DNA of 64,000 nucleotides from Pseudomonas fluorescens (lineage in GTDB: Bacteria > Pseudomonadota > Gammaproteobacteria > Pseudomonadales > Pseudomonadaceae), in assembly GCF_902498195.1 (NCBI RefSeq), contig NZ_CABVIY010000007.1, forward strand, positions 248,001 through 312,000. The letters are read 5' to 3'. This document shows, piece by piece, positions 33,143 to 41,576 of this stretch; within the stretch, counting starts at the first letter, position 1, and each line of letters opens with the position of its first letter. The position numbers were made by a program, and so were the translations under genes. Below the pieces are notes generated by a model. The model ran no database searches. It was not told the DNA's origin and saw only the letters and a program-made list of their open reading frames with translations.

Positions 33143-33247
33143 TGTGGGAGCGGGCTTGCTCGCGAATGCGGTGGGTCAGTCAATACAAGTGTCGACTGAC
33201 CCACCGCATTCGCGAGCAAGTCGAATCGTCGCACCGCCGCTCCCACA
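33143..33247. repeat. Long REP-type palindrome with an altered right arm
   Basis: The left arm is the usual TGTGGGAGCGGGCTTGCTCG; the inner part TCGCGAATGCGGTGGGTCAGTC has a perfect complement 12 bases later. The right arm keeps CGCGAGCAAG and GCTCCCACA but carries TCGAATCGTCGCACCGCC between them in place of CCC. It follows mlaA and probably acts as the transcript end. Confidence 0.9.
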
Positions 33248-33266
33248 GTTCGAAAGCATTCAGGCC

Positions 33267-34181
<915 letters not shown>

Positions 34182-34315
34182 GAATCGGGTTTCCTTCTTT
34201 AATGAATGCCGTGCAGCATAGCGTGGCCCGGCACCGCGCGGAGCATTCTTGAGCGTCTCGCGAGGCCGGTGCTACCATGCGCCACCGCCAGTACAGGCAA
34301 GGAACCACCTGGTTT

Positions 34316-34924
34316 ATGAGCACTATCCGCGAACGCAACAAACAACTGATCCTGCGTGCCGCCAGTGAAGAATTTGCCGACAAGGGCTTCGCTGCGACCA
34401 AAACCAGCGACATCGCAGCCAAGGCGGGATTGCCCAAGCCCAACGTCTACTACTACTTCAAATCCAAGGAAAACCTCTATCGCGAGGTCCTGGAAAGCAT
34501 CATCGAGCCGATCCTGCAGGCCTCGACACCGTTCAACCCCGACGGCGTGCCGAGCGAAGTCCTGAGCGGCTACATCCGCTCGAAAATCCGCATTTCCCGC
34601 GACTTGCCGTTCGCCTCCAAGGTGTTCGCCAGCGAAATCATGCACGGCGCCCCGCACCTCAGCGCGGACCTGGTCGAGCAACTCAATGGTCAGGCCAAGC
34701 ACAATATCGACTGCATCCAGACCTGGATCGACCGCGGCCAGATCGCCGCCATCGACCCCAACCACCTGATGTTCAGCATCTGGGCCGCGACCCAGACCTA
34801 CGCCGACTTCGACTGGCAAATCACTGCCATCACCGGCAAGGCCAGGCTGGATGAAGAGGATTATGAAGCGGCGGCGCAGACGATCATCCGGTTGGTGCTC
34901 AAGGGGTGTGAGCCGGATCGGTAG
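34316..34924 (+). CDS. TetR family transcriptional regulator (RutR-like C-terminus)
   Basis: A 202-residue repressor. Residues 10-56 are the TetR helix-turn-helix (ILRAASEEFADKGFAATKTS, then DIAAKAGLPKPNVYYYFKSK). The ligand domain resembles the YcdC/RutR branch, especially SRDLPFASKVFASEIMHGAP and IDPNHLMFSIWAATQTYADF. RutR responds to uracil and controls pyrimidine and purine breakdown in E. coli. Here the gene sits about 1.5 kb before the gcl operon and a urea transporter, so a role in nitrogen/purine catabolism is plausible but not shown. The start at MSTIRERNK is used because the family begins here. Confidence 0.85.
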   Translation: MSTIRERNKQLILRAASEEFADKGFAATKTSDIAAKAGLPKPNVYYYFKSKENLYREVLESIIEPILQASTPFNPDGVPSEVLSGYIRSKIRISRDLPFASKVFASEIMHGAPHLSADLVEQLNGQAKHNIDCIQTWIDRGQIAAIDPNHLMFSIWAATQTYADFDWQITAITGKARLDEEDYEAAAQTIIRLVLKGCEPDR

Positions 34925-34980
34925 GCTGCGGCGCCCATCGCTGAGCCCGCTCCCACCTTTGATCGGCGTACACCGTCAAA

Positions 34981-35004
34981 TGTGGGAGCGGGCTTGCTCG
35001 CGAA
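34981..35004 (+). repeat. Single REP, type A
   Basis: One copy of TGTGGGAGCGGGCTTGCTCG followed by CGAA, 22 bases from the end of the RAYT gene. No inverted partner is next to it, so together with 35582-35674 it flanks the transposase. Confidence 0.92.
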
Positions 35005-35025
35005 GGGGGCAACTCGATTCCTCTA

Positions 35026-35484
35026 TCAAACCCATATCGCATCCCACAGCGGATAGTCACCGAGTTTTTCCACCAGCCCCGCCCGCAATGGATTGGCCAC
35101 CACATACCGAGCCAGTCTCACCAGATCTTCTTCCTTTCTTAAAGCATGATCATGGAAACCCTGCTGCCAGAGACTGCCTGTTCTGCCGGTAGCCGCATTG
35201 ATTGCGCGGGTGCTCAAGGACTTGGCCTGGCACATCAGTTGCCCCAGTGAGCCTTTGTTCAACTGGATCAACCAATGAAAATGATCAGGCATGACTACCC
35301 AGGCCAGGGAGTCGGCAAACCCTTCATCCTGTGCTTGCCTGAATTGATGGACCACCAACCGACCCAAGGTGTAGTTCCTGAAAACAGGTTCTCGCTTGAG
35401 GGTGTTGGCAGTCAGCAGATAGATGCGATTTTGCTCAGCATAGCGACCGATGCGCAGGCGGTGTGAAGCAGATAAATCAGGCAT
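35026..35484 (-). CDS. REP-associated tyrosine transposase (RAYT)
   Basis: A 152-residue Y1 (HUH) transposase of the IS200/IS605-like RAYT family, which nicks and moves REP elements as single strands. The HUH pair is visible in VVMPDHFHWLIQL (His68 and His70), the catalytic tyrosine is Tyr127 in ARYVVANPLRAGL, and GSLWQQGFHDHALR is the RAYT-specific segment. I use the ATG at 35484 because an AGGAAGGG lies ahead of it; an ATG six codons upstream has no ribosome site. REP copies flank the gene on both sides. All key residues are present, so it may be active. Confidence 0.93.
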   Translation of the reverse strand: MPDLSASHRLRIGRYAEQNRIYLLTANTLKREPVFRNYTLGRLVVHQFRQAQDEGFADSLAWVVMPDHFHWLIQLNKGSLGQLMCQAKSLSTRAINAATGRTGSLWQQGFHDHALRKEEDLVRLARYVVANPLRAGLVEKLGDYPLWDAIWV

Positions 35485-35581
35485 TCCCTTGCCCTTCCTC
35501 ATGATGAATTCATGGAAAGGCTAGGCCAGTGCTAAAGAATGGTGGGGCAGGGTTTTAACTGGATGTGTCTGGGAGATTGCC

Positions 35582-35674
35582 TTCGCGAGCAAGCCCGCTC
35601 CCACAGGTAGTTTGTGGTGTTCACAGAACTTGTGTGGCACCACAGCCCCCTGTGGGAGCGGGCTTGCTCGCGAA
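35582..35674. repeat. REP pair (REPIN), type A
   Basis: Inverted copies of TTCGCGAGCAAGCCCGCTCC and its complement 45 bases apart, between the RAYT gene and the GlcG-like gene. Probably a cognate element of the neighbouring transposase. Confidence 0.93.
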
Positions 35675-35698
35675 AGCGGTAGTTCAGTCAACCATCGA

Positions 35699-36139
35699 TC
35701 AAGCAACAACCCCAGCATCCGCCCTCAACCCCAATGCCTCGATCGCATTGATCGCACACTGCTCGTCAACATCCGACAGATCCCCGCTGATCCCCACCGC
35801 CCCCAGCACGTTCCCGCCCTGATCGCGAATCAACACACCACCCGGTGCCGGCACGACGCTGCCCTGGCCCAGGCTGTTCAAGGCGGCAATGAACGCCGGG
35901 CGTTGCTGGGCGTCCAGCGCCAGCAGGCGTGACCCCTTGCCCAGGGCAATGGCGCCCCAGGCCTTGCCGATGGCGACCTGCGGGCGCAGCAGGCTGGCGC
36001 CGTCTTCACGTTGCAGGGTGATCAGGTGGCCGCCGGCATCCAGCACGGCGATGGTCAGGGGTGCGGCGGAGATTGCCCGTCCTGCGTTGATGGCCTCGTT
36101 GACCAGGTTGACTGCGACTTTCAAGGTTAAAGCGCTCAT
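35699..36139 (-). CDS. GlcG/HbpS family heme-binding-like protein
   Basis: A 146-residue single-domain protein of the GlcG/HbpS (DUF336) family. Typical parts are LTLKVAVNLVNEAINAGRAI, VAVLDAGGHLITLQREDGA and GVLIRDQGGNVLGAVGISGD. Members are found beside glycolate, glyoxylate and diol catabolic genes; some bind heme or corrinoids but the role is generally unclear. The start MSALTLKVAV is chosen as the family start. It is divergent from gcl across a 268-base region containing two copies of one palindrome, which suggests shared control. Confidence 0.85.
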   Translation of the reverse strand: MSALTLKVAVNLVNEAINAGRAISAAPLTIAVLDAGGHLITLQREDGASLLRPQVAIGKAWGAIALGKGSRLLALDAQQRPAFIAALNSLGQGSVVPAPGGVLIRDQGGNVLGAVGISGDLSDVDEQCAINAIEALGLRADAGVVA

Positions 36140-36232
36140 GGTGCCGTCCTCATTTTGTTTTTCGGAAAGCCGGTGGACTGCGCGTATGTGCCGCAGTCCG
36201 ATGCAACAAATAGAACACAATGGATTATTTTT

Positions 36233-36242
36233 TTGTATACAA
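36233..36242. promoter_or_regulatory. Palindromic operator candidate, distal copy
   Basis: Perfect palindrome TTGTATACAA, 94 bases upstream of the GlcG-like gene and 165 bases before gcl. The same ten bases recur at 36371-36380. It fits the TNGT-NN-ACNA pattern of GntR/FadR-type repressors. Confidence 0.6.
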
Positions 36243-36326
36243 TAATTTTCGAAAAGCGCCACATGCGACGAAAAGCCACACTAGATTGGGCTTCCGACGA
36301 ATGAAACGATCGCTTGAGAAAATGGA

Positions 36327-36356
36327 TTGACCTGCGCCGTCCACCGTGAATACACT
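36327..36356 (+). promoter_or_regulatory. Candidate sigma70 promoter of the gcl operon
   Basis: TTGACC at 36327-36332 and TACACT at 36351-36356 with 18 bases between. Transcription would start near 36363, just before the proximal TTGTATACAA site. Confidence 0.5.
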
Positions 36357-36370
36357 CAGCGCAAAGCCAC

Positions 36371-36380
36371 TTGTATACAA
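36371..36380. promoter_or_regulatory. Palindromic operator candidate, proximal copy
   Basis: Second perfect TTGTATACAA, 27 bases before the gcl ATG and just after the predicted transcription start, a position suited to repression. Confidence 0.62.
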
Positions 36381-36407
36381 TTACAAAACGTAAAGAGGCA
36401 CAAAACC

Positions 36408-38183
36408 ATGAGCAAAATGAGAGCAATCGAAGCCGCCGTTCTGGTGATGCGCCGTGAAGGGGTCGATACCGCTTTTGGCATCCCGGGTGCCGCCATCAAC
36501 CCGCTGTACTCCGCCCTGCAAAAGGTCGGCGGCATCGATCACGTCCTCGCTCGACACGTTGAAGGCGCGTCGCACATGGCCGAGGGCTACACCCGCACCA
36601 AGGCCGGCAACATCGGCGTGTGCATCGGCACCTCCGGCCCTGCCGGCACCGACATGGTCACCGGGCTCTACAGCGCCTCGGCCGACTCGATCCCGATCCT
36701 TTGCATTACCGGCCAGGCACCCCGCGCCCGCATGCACAAGGAAGACTTCCAGGCCGTCGACATCACCAGCATCGTCAAGCCGGTGACCAAGTGGGCAACC
36801 ACAGTGCTGGAACCGGGCCAGGTGCCTTACGCCTTCCAGAAAGCCTTTTTCGAAATGCGCTCCGGCCGCCCAGGCCCGGTGCTGATCGACCTGCCGTTCG
36901 ACGTGCAGATGGCCGAAATCGAATTCGACATCGATGCTTATCAGCCACTGCCGCTGGCCAAGCCAAGCGCGACCCGCGTTCAGGTGGAAAAGGCTCTGGC
37001 CCTGCTCGACCAGGCGGAACGCCCATTGCTGGTGGCCGGTGGCGGCATCATCAATGCCAACGCCAGCGACTTGCTGGTGGAGTTCGCCGAGCTGACCGGT
37101 ATCCCGGTCATCCCGACCCTGATGGGTTGGGGCACCATCCCTGACGATCACCCGTTGATGGTCGGCATGGTCGGCCTGCAAACCTCGCACCGTTATGGCA
37201 ACGCCACGATGCTGAAATCCGACGTGGTACTGGGTATCGGTAACCGCTGGGCCAACCGTCACACCGGTTCGGTCGATGTGTACACCGAAGGCCGCAAGTT
37301 CATTCACGTCGACATCGAAGGCACGCAGATCGGCCGCGTATTCACCCCGGACCTGGGCATCGTGTCCGACGCCGCCGCCGCGCTGACCGTGTTCATCGAA
37401 GTCGCTCGCGAATGGCAAGCCGCCGGCAAGCTGAAAAACCGCAGCGCCTGGCTGCAAGATTGCCAGCAGCGCAAATCCAGCCTGCAACGCAAGACCCACT
37501 TCGACAACGTGCCGGTCAAGCCGCAGCGTGTTTATGAAGAGATGAACCAGGTGTTCGGCAAGGACACGTGCTACGTCAGCACCATCGGTCTGTCGCAGAT
37601 TGCCGGCGCGCAGTTCCTGCACGTCTACAAACCGCGTCACTGGATCAACTGCGGCCAGGCCGGCCCTCTGGGCTGGACCATTCCGGCAGCGCTGGGCGTG
37701 GTCAAGGCTGATCCGACCCGCAAGGTTGTCGCGCTGTCGGGCGACTATGACTTCCAGTTCATGATCGAAGAGTTGGCGGTGGGCGCGCAGTTCAAACTGC
37801 CGTACATCCACGTGGTGGTGAACAACTCGTACCTGGGCCTGATCCGTCAGGCGCAGCGCGGTTTCGAGATGGATTACTGCGTGCAACTGTCGTTCGATAA
37901 CCTGAACGCGCCGGAGCTCAACGGTTATGGCGTCGACCACGTTGCCGTTGCCGAAGGCCTGGGCTGCAAGGCACTGCGCGTGTTCGAACCGTCTGAAATC
38001 GCCCCTGCCCTGCGCAAGGCCGAACAGATGATCGAAGAGTTCAAGGTGCCGGTGATCGTCGAGATTATCCTGGAGCGCGTGACCAACATTTCCATGGGCA
38101 CCGAGATCAACGCCGTCAACGAATTCGAAGACCTGGCGCTGGTTGGCAACGACGCACCGACTGCGATTTCGTTGCTTGATTAA
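36408..38183 (+). CDS. gcl: Glyoxylate carboligase (tartronate-semialdehyde synthase)
   Basis: Gcl joins two glyoxylates with loss of CO2 to give tartronate semialdehyde, using thiamine diphosphate and FAD. The 591-residue protein begins MSKMRAIEAAVLVMRREGVD and contains the ThDP motif GDYDFQFMIEELAVGAQF and the FAD region. A telling feature is Val51 in LARHVEGASH: Gcl is the exception among ThDP enzymes in having Val where others have the catalytic Glu, and that Val is present. An AAAGAGG lies eight bases before the ATG. First gene of the glyoxylate operon. Confidence 0.98.
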   Translation: MSKMRAIEAAVLVMRREGVDTAFGIPGAAINPLYSALQKVGGIDHVLARHVEGASHMAEGYTRTKAGNIGVCIGTSGPAGTDMVTGLYSASADSIPILCITGQAPRARMHKEDFQAVDITSIVKPVTKWATTVLEPGQVPYAFQKAFFEMRSGRPGPVLIDLPFDVQMAEIEFDIDAYQPLPLAKPSATRVQVEKALALLDQAERPLLVAGGGIINANASDLLVEFAELTGIPVIPTLMGWGTIPDDHPLMVGMVGLQTSHRYGNATMLKSDVVLGIGNRWANRHTGSVDVYTEGRKFIHVDIEGTQIGRVFTPDLGIVSDAAAALTVFIEVAREWQAAGKLKNRSAWLQDCQQRKSSLQRKTHFDNVPVKPQRVYEEMNQVFGKDTCYVSTIGLSQIAGAQFLHVYKPRHWINCGQAGPLGWTIPAALGVVKADPTRKVVALSGDYDFQFMIEELAVGAQFKLPYIHVVVNNSYLGLIRQAQRGFEMDYCVQLSFDNLNAPELNGYGVDHVAVAEGLGCKALRVFEPSEIAPALRKAEQMIEEFKVPVIVEIILERVTNISMGTEINAVNEFEDLALVGNDAPTAISLLD

Positions 38184-38203
38184 CTAACAGCTGATCGCTC
38201 TCC

Positions 38204-38295
38204 CTGTAGGAGCGAGCCTGCTCGCGATGAGGCCGGCACATTCAACAGCAACGTTGACTGACATACCGCTATCGCGAGCAGGCTCACTCCCACAG
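38204..38295. repeat. Type B repeat hairpin between gcl and hyi
   Basis: CTGTAGGAGCGAGCCTGCTC and a slightly diverged complement (ATCGCGAGCAGGCTCACTCC) flank about 44 bases. It lies inside the operon. Confidence 0.9.
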
Positions 38296-38325
38296 GGGAG
38301 TTGTACACATTCACGGGAGACCACC

Positions 38326-39108
38326 ATGCCGCGTTTCGCAGCCAACCTGTCCATGCTGTTCACCGAACAGGACTTCCTCGCCCGTTTCGAAGCGGCCGCC
38401 AAGGCCGGTTTCAGTGGTGTCGAATACCTGTTCCCCTACGACTTCAGCTCGGCCGACATCAAGGCCAAGCTCGATGCCAACGGTCTGACCCAAGTGCTGT
38501 TCAACCTGCCGGCCGGTGACTGGGGCAAGGGCGAGCGCGGTATCGCTTGCCTGCCAGACCGCGTTGCTGAGTTCCGCGCCGGTGTCGACCTGGCGATCGC
38601 ATACGCACAAGTGCTGGGCAACACCCAGGTCAACTGCCTGGCCGGTATTCGTCCACAGGGCGTCGACGATGCCACCGTGGAAAAAACTTTCGTCGCCAAC
38701 CTCAAGTACGCGGCCGACAAGCTGCAGGCGGCGGGCATCAAACTGGTGATGGAGGCGATCAACACCCGCGACATCCCGGGCTTCTACCTGAACAACACGG
38801 CGCAAGCCCTGTCGATTCGCGAACAGGTCGGCAGCGCCAACCTGTTCCTGCAATACGACATCTATCACATGCAAATCATGGAGGGCGACCTGGCCCGCAC
38901 CCTGCAGTCGCACCTGGGCGAGATCAACCATGTGCAGCTGGCCGACAACCCGGGGCGCAACGAGCCAGGCACCGGTGAAATCAACTACCGCTTCCTGTTC
39001 GAACACCTGGACCGCATCGGTTATCAGGGTTGGGTCGGCTGTGAATACAAGCCCCTGACCACCACCGAAGCAGGCCTGGACTGGCTCAAGACCCATAACG
39101 CAATCTAA
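38326..39108 (+). CDS. hyi: Hydroxypyruvate isomerase
   Basis: Hyi interconverts hydroxypyruvate and tartronate semialdehyde. The 260-residue protein is a TIM-barrel of the AP-endonuclease-2/xylose-isomerase type: MPRFAANLSMLFTEQDFLAR at the start, VMEAINTRDIPGFYLNN with a metal-binding Glu, LQYDIYHMQIMEGD with Asp/His ligands and EYKPLTTTEAGLDWL at the end. The start at 38326 is fixed by the family N-terminus and a GGGAGA upstream; the in-frame extension runs through a repeat. Second gene of the operon. Confidence 0.95.
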   Translation: MPRFAANLSMLFTEQDFLARFEAAAKAGFSGVEYLFPYDFSSADIKAKLDANGLTQVLFNLPAGDWGKGERGIACLPDRVAEFRAGVDLAIAYAQVLGNTQVNCLAGIRPQGVDDATVEKTFVANLKYAADKLQAAGIKLVMEAINTRDIPGFYLNNTAQALSIREQVGSANLFLQYDIYHMQIMEGDLARTLQSHLGEINHVQLADNPGRNEPGTGEINYRFLFEHLDRIGYQGWVGCEYKPLTTTEAGLDWLKTHNAI

Positions 39109-39117
39109 CGCAGCCCC

Positions 39118-39219
39118 CTGTAGGAGCGAGCCTGCTCGCGATGTAGGCCCAGACAACGCGGGGCATCAGACAGCCCGCATTATCGTTGACGTCCATCGCG
39201 AGCAGGCTCGCTCCTACAG
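39118..39219. repeat. Type B repeat hairpin between hyi and glxR
   Basis: CTGTAGGAGCGAGCCTGCTC and a perfect complement (GAGCAGGCTCGCTCCTACAG) flank about 57 bases, which contain shorter inner inverted stretches. Confidence 0.92.
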
Positions 39220-39254
39220 AAAAGCAGCAGCAATAAAAACAAGAGGATTTTCTC

Positions 39255-40148
39255 ATGGCTAAAATCGGATTTATCGGCACCGGCATCATGGGCCACCCAA
39301 TGGCGGCGAACCTGCAGAAAGCCGGTCACAGCCTGTTCCTGTCGGCGCACCACGACGCTGCCCCGGCCGACCTGATCGCCGGCGGCGCCGTCGCCTTGGC
39401 CAACCCGAAAGAAGTCGCCCAGGAAGCCGAATTCATCATCGTCATGGTCCCGGATACCCCGCAGGTCGATGACGTGCTGTTCCGCGCCGACGGCATCGCT
39501 GCCGGAGTTGGCAAGGGCAAAGTGGTGATCGACATGAGTTCGATCTCGCCGACCGCCACCAAAGCCTTCGCCGCCAAGATCAACGAAAAAGGCGCGCAGT
39601 ACCTCGACGCCCCGGTGTCTGGCGGTGAAGTCGGCGCCAAGGCCGCGACCCTGAGCATCATGGTCGGTGGCGATGCCGATGCCTTCGAACGCGCCTTGCC
39701 GCTGTTCCAGGCCATGGGCAAGAACATCACCCTGGTCGGTGGCAATGGCGACGGTCAGACCGCGAAAGTGGCGAACCAGATCATCGTCGCGCTGAACATC
39801 CAGGCCGTGGCCGAAGCCCTGCTGTTCGCTTCGAAAAACGGTGCCGACCCGGCCAAGGTGCGTGAAGCGCTGATGGGCGGTTTCGCTTCCTCGAAGATCC
39901 TCGAAGTGCACGGCGAGCGCATGATCAAGGGCACCTTCGATCCGGGCTTCCGCATCAGCCTGCACCAGAAGGACCTGAACCTGGCCCTGCAAGGCGCCAA
40001 GGAACTGAACATCAACCTGCCGAACACCGCCAACGCCCAGCAAGTGTTCAGCACCTGCGCGGCCATCGGTGGCAGCAACTGGGACCACTCGGCGTTGATC
40101 AAGGGCCTCGAGCACATGGCGAACTTCTCGATTCGCGACAAGCAGTAA
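39255..40148 (+). CDS. glxR: 2-hydroxy-3-oxopropionate (tartronate semialdehyde) reductase
   Basis: GlxR reduces tartronate semialdehyde to D-glycerate with NAD(P)H. The 297-residue protein is a beta-hydroxyacid dehydrogenase: Rossmann motif GFIGTGIMGHPMAANL at the start, the substrate-binding DAPVSGGEVGAKAATLSIMV, and the catalytic Lys in GQTAKVANQIIVALN. The final part LKDLNLAL-type (HQKDLNLALQGAKEL) helix is typical. An AAGAGG precedes the ATG. Third gene of the operon. Confidence 0.96.
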   Translation: MAKIGFIGTGIMGHPMAANLQKAGHSLFLSAHHDAAPADLIAGGAVALANPKEVAQEAEFIIVMVPDTPQVDDVLFRADGIAAGVGKGKVVIDMSSISPTATKAFAAKINEKGAQYLDAPVSGGEVGAKAATLSIMVGGDADAFERALPLFQAMGKNITLVGGNGDGQTAKVANQIIVALNIQAVAEALLFASKNGADPAKVREALMGGFASSKILEVHGERMIKGTFDPGFRISLHQKDLNLALQGAKELNINLPNTANAQQVFSTCAAIGGSNWDHSALIKGLEHMANFSIRDKQ

Positions 40149-40160
40149 GCCCTGCCCCCA

Positions 40161-40249
40161 TGTGGGAGCGGGCTTGCTCGCGAAAGCGGCCTCACATTCA
40201 ACAGGATGTTGACTGACACACCGCTTTCGCGAGCAAGCCCGCTCCCACA
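40161..40249. repeat. REP pair (REPIN), type A, between glxR and ttuD
   Basis: TGTGGGAGCGGGCTTGCTCG and its perfect complement 41 bases apart, starting 12 bases after the glxR stop. Confidence 0.93.
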
Positions 40250-40295
40250 CTGGACCGTGTTGCCCTTCCAATAACAAGAAATCCGGGAGCCCGCC

Positions 40296-41576
40296 ATGTC
40301 GGTCGATCCGCAACAATTCCTGCGCGAGCTGTTCGCCACAGCCATCGACGCGGCCCATCCGCAGCAAGTCCTCGAAGCCCATCTGCCTGCCGACCGCAGC
40401 GGTCGGGTGATTGTCATCGGTGCCGGCAAGGCCGCAGCCGCCATGGCCCAGGTGGTCGAGCGCTGCTGGCAGGGTGAAGTGTCCGGCCTGGTGGTGACCC
40501 GCTACGGTCACGGCGCGCCGTGTGAAAAAATCGAAGTGGTCGAAGCCGCGCATCCGGTACCTGACGCCGCTGGCCAGGCCGTTGCCAAACGGGTCTTCGA
40601 ACTGGTCAGCAACCTCAGCGAAAGCGACCGCGTGATCTTCCTGCTGTCGGGCGGTGGTTCGGCATTGCTGGCGTTGCCCGCGGCCGGCATCACGCTGGCC
40701 GACAAGCAATCGATCAACAAAGCCCTGCTCAAATCCGGCGCCACCATCGGCGAGATGAACTGCGTGCGCAAGCACCTCTCGGCGATCAAGGGCGGACGCC
40801 TGGGCAAGGCCTGCTGGCCTGCCACTGTCTACACCTATGCGATTTCCGATGTACCGGGCGACCTCGCCACGGTCATCGCCTCCGGCCCCACCGTGGCCGA
40901 CCCGAGTACCTCGGCCGAAGCCCTGGCGATCCTCAAGCGCTACAACATCGAGGTGCCGGCCTCCGTGCGCACCTGGCTGCAAAGCCCGGAATCGGAAACC
41001 GTCAAACCCGGCGACCCGAGCCTGGCCCGCAGTCACTTCCAGTTGATCGCCCGTCCGCAGCAATCCCTTGAAGCGGCAGCGGTGAAATGCCGTCAGGCCG
41101 GGTTCAGCCCGCTGATCCTTGGCGACCTGGAAGGCGAATCCCGCGAGGTGGCGAAAGTCCACGCCGGCATCGCCCGTCAGGTGGTGCAGCACGGCCAGCC
41201 GCTGGCGGCGCCTTGCGTAATTCTCTCCGGCGGTGAAACCACAGTGACGGTGCGCGGCAATGGTCGCGGCGGACGCAACGCCGAGTTCCTGCTGAGCCTG
41301 ACCGAAAGCCTCAAGGGCCAGCCCGGCGTGTATGCGCTGGCCGGCGACACCGATGGCATCGACGGCTCCGAGGACAACGCCGGCGCCATCATGACTCCGG
41401 ACAGCTACGCCCGCGCCGCCGCCCTGGGCCTGAGCGCCAGCGACGAACTGGACAACAACAACGGATACGGCTACTTCGAGGCGCTCGACGCCCTGATCGT
41501 CACCGAGCCGACCCGCACCAACGTCAATGACTTCCGCGCCATCCTGATCCTCGAGAGCCCTCACCATGACGCCTGA
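40296..41576 (+). CDS. ttuD: Glycerate 2-kinase (TtuD/GckA, MOFRL family)
   Basis: This enzyme phosphorylates D-glycerate to 2-phosphoglycerate. Some homologues were first named hydroxypyruvate reductase (ttuD) from tartrate operons, but the family (glycerate kinase type 2, MOFRL) is a kinase. The 426-residue protein shows VIGAGKAAAAMAQVVERCW, LLSGGGSALLALPAAGI, NCVRKHLSAIKGGRL and the C-terminal MOFRL domain with LSGGETTVTVRGNGRGGRNAE and LAGDTDGIDGSEDNAGA. The gene overlaps the pyruvate kinase gene by 11 bases, so the two are coupled. Confidence 0.94.
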   Translation: MSVDPQQFLRELFATAIDAAHPQQVLEAHLPADRSGRVIVIGAGKAAAAMAQVVERCWQGEVSGLVVTRYGHGAPCEKIEVVEAAHPVPDAAGQAVAKRVFELVSNLSESDRVIFLLSGGGSALLALPAAGITLADKQSINKALLKSGATIGEMNCVRKHLSAIKGGRLGKACWPATVYTYAISDVPGDLATVIASGPTVADPSTSAEALAILKRYNIEVPASVRTWLQSPESETVKPGDPSLARSHFQLIARPQQSLEAAAVKCRQAGFSPLILGDLEGESREVAKVHAGIARQVVQHGQPLAAPCVILSGGETTVTVRGNGRGGRNAEFLLSLTESLKGQPGVYALAGDTDGIDGSEDNAGAIMTPDSYARAAALGLSASDELDNNNGYGYFEALDALIVTEPTRTNVNDFRAILILESPHHDA

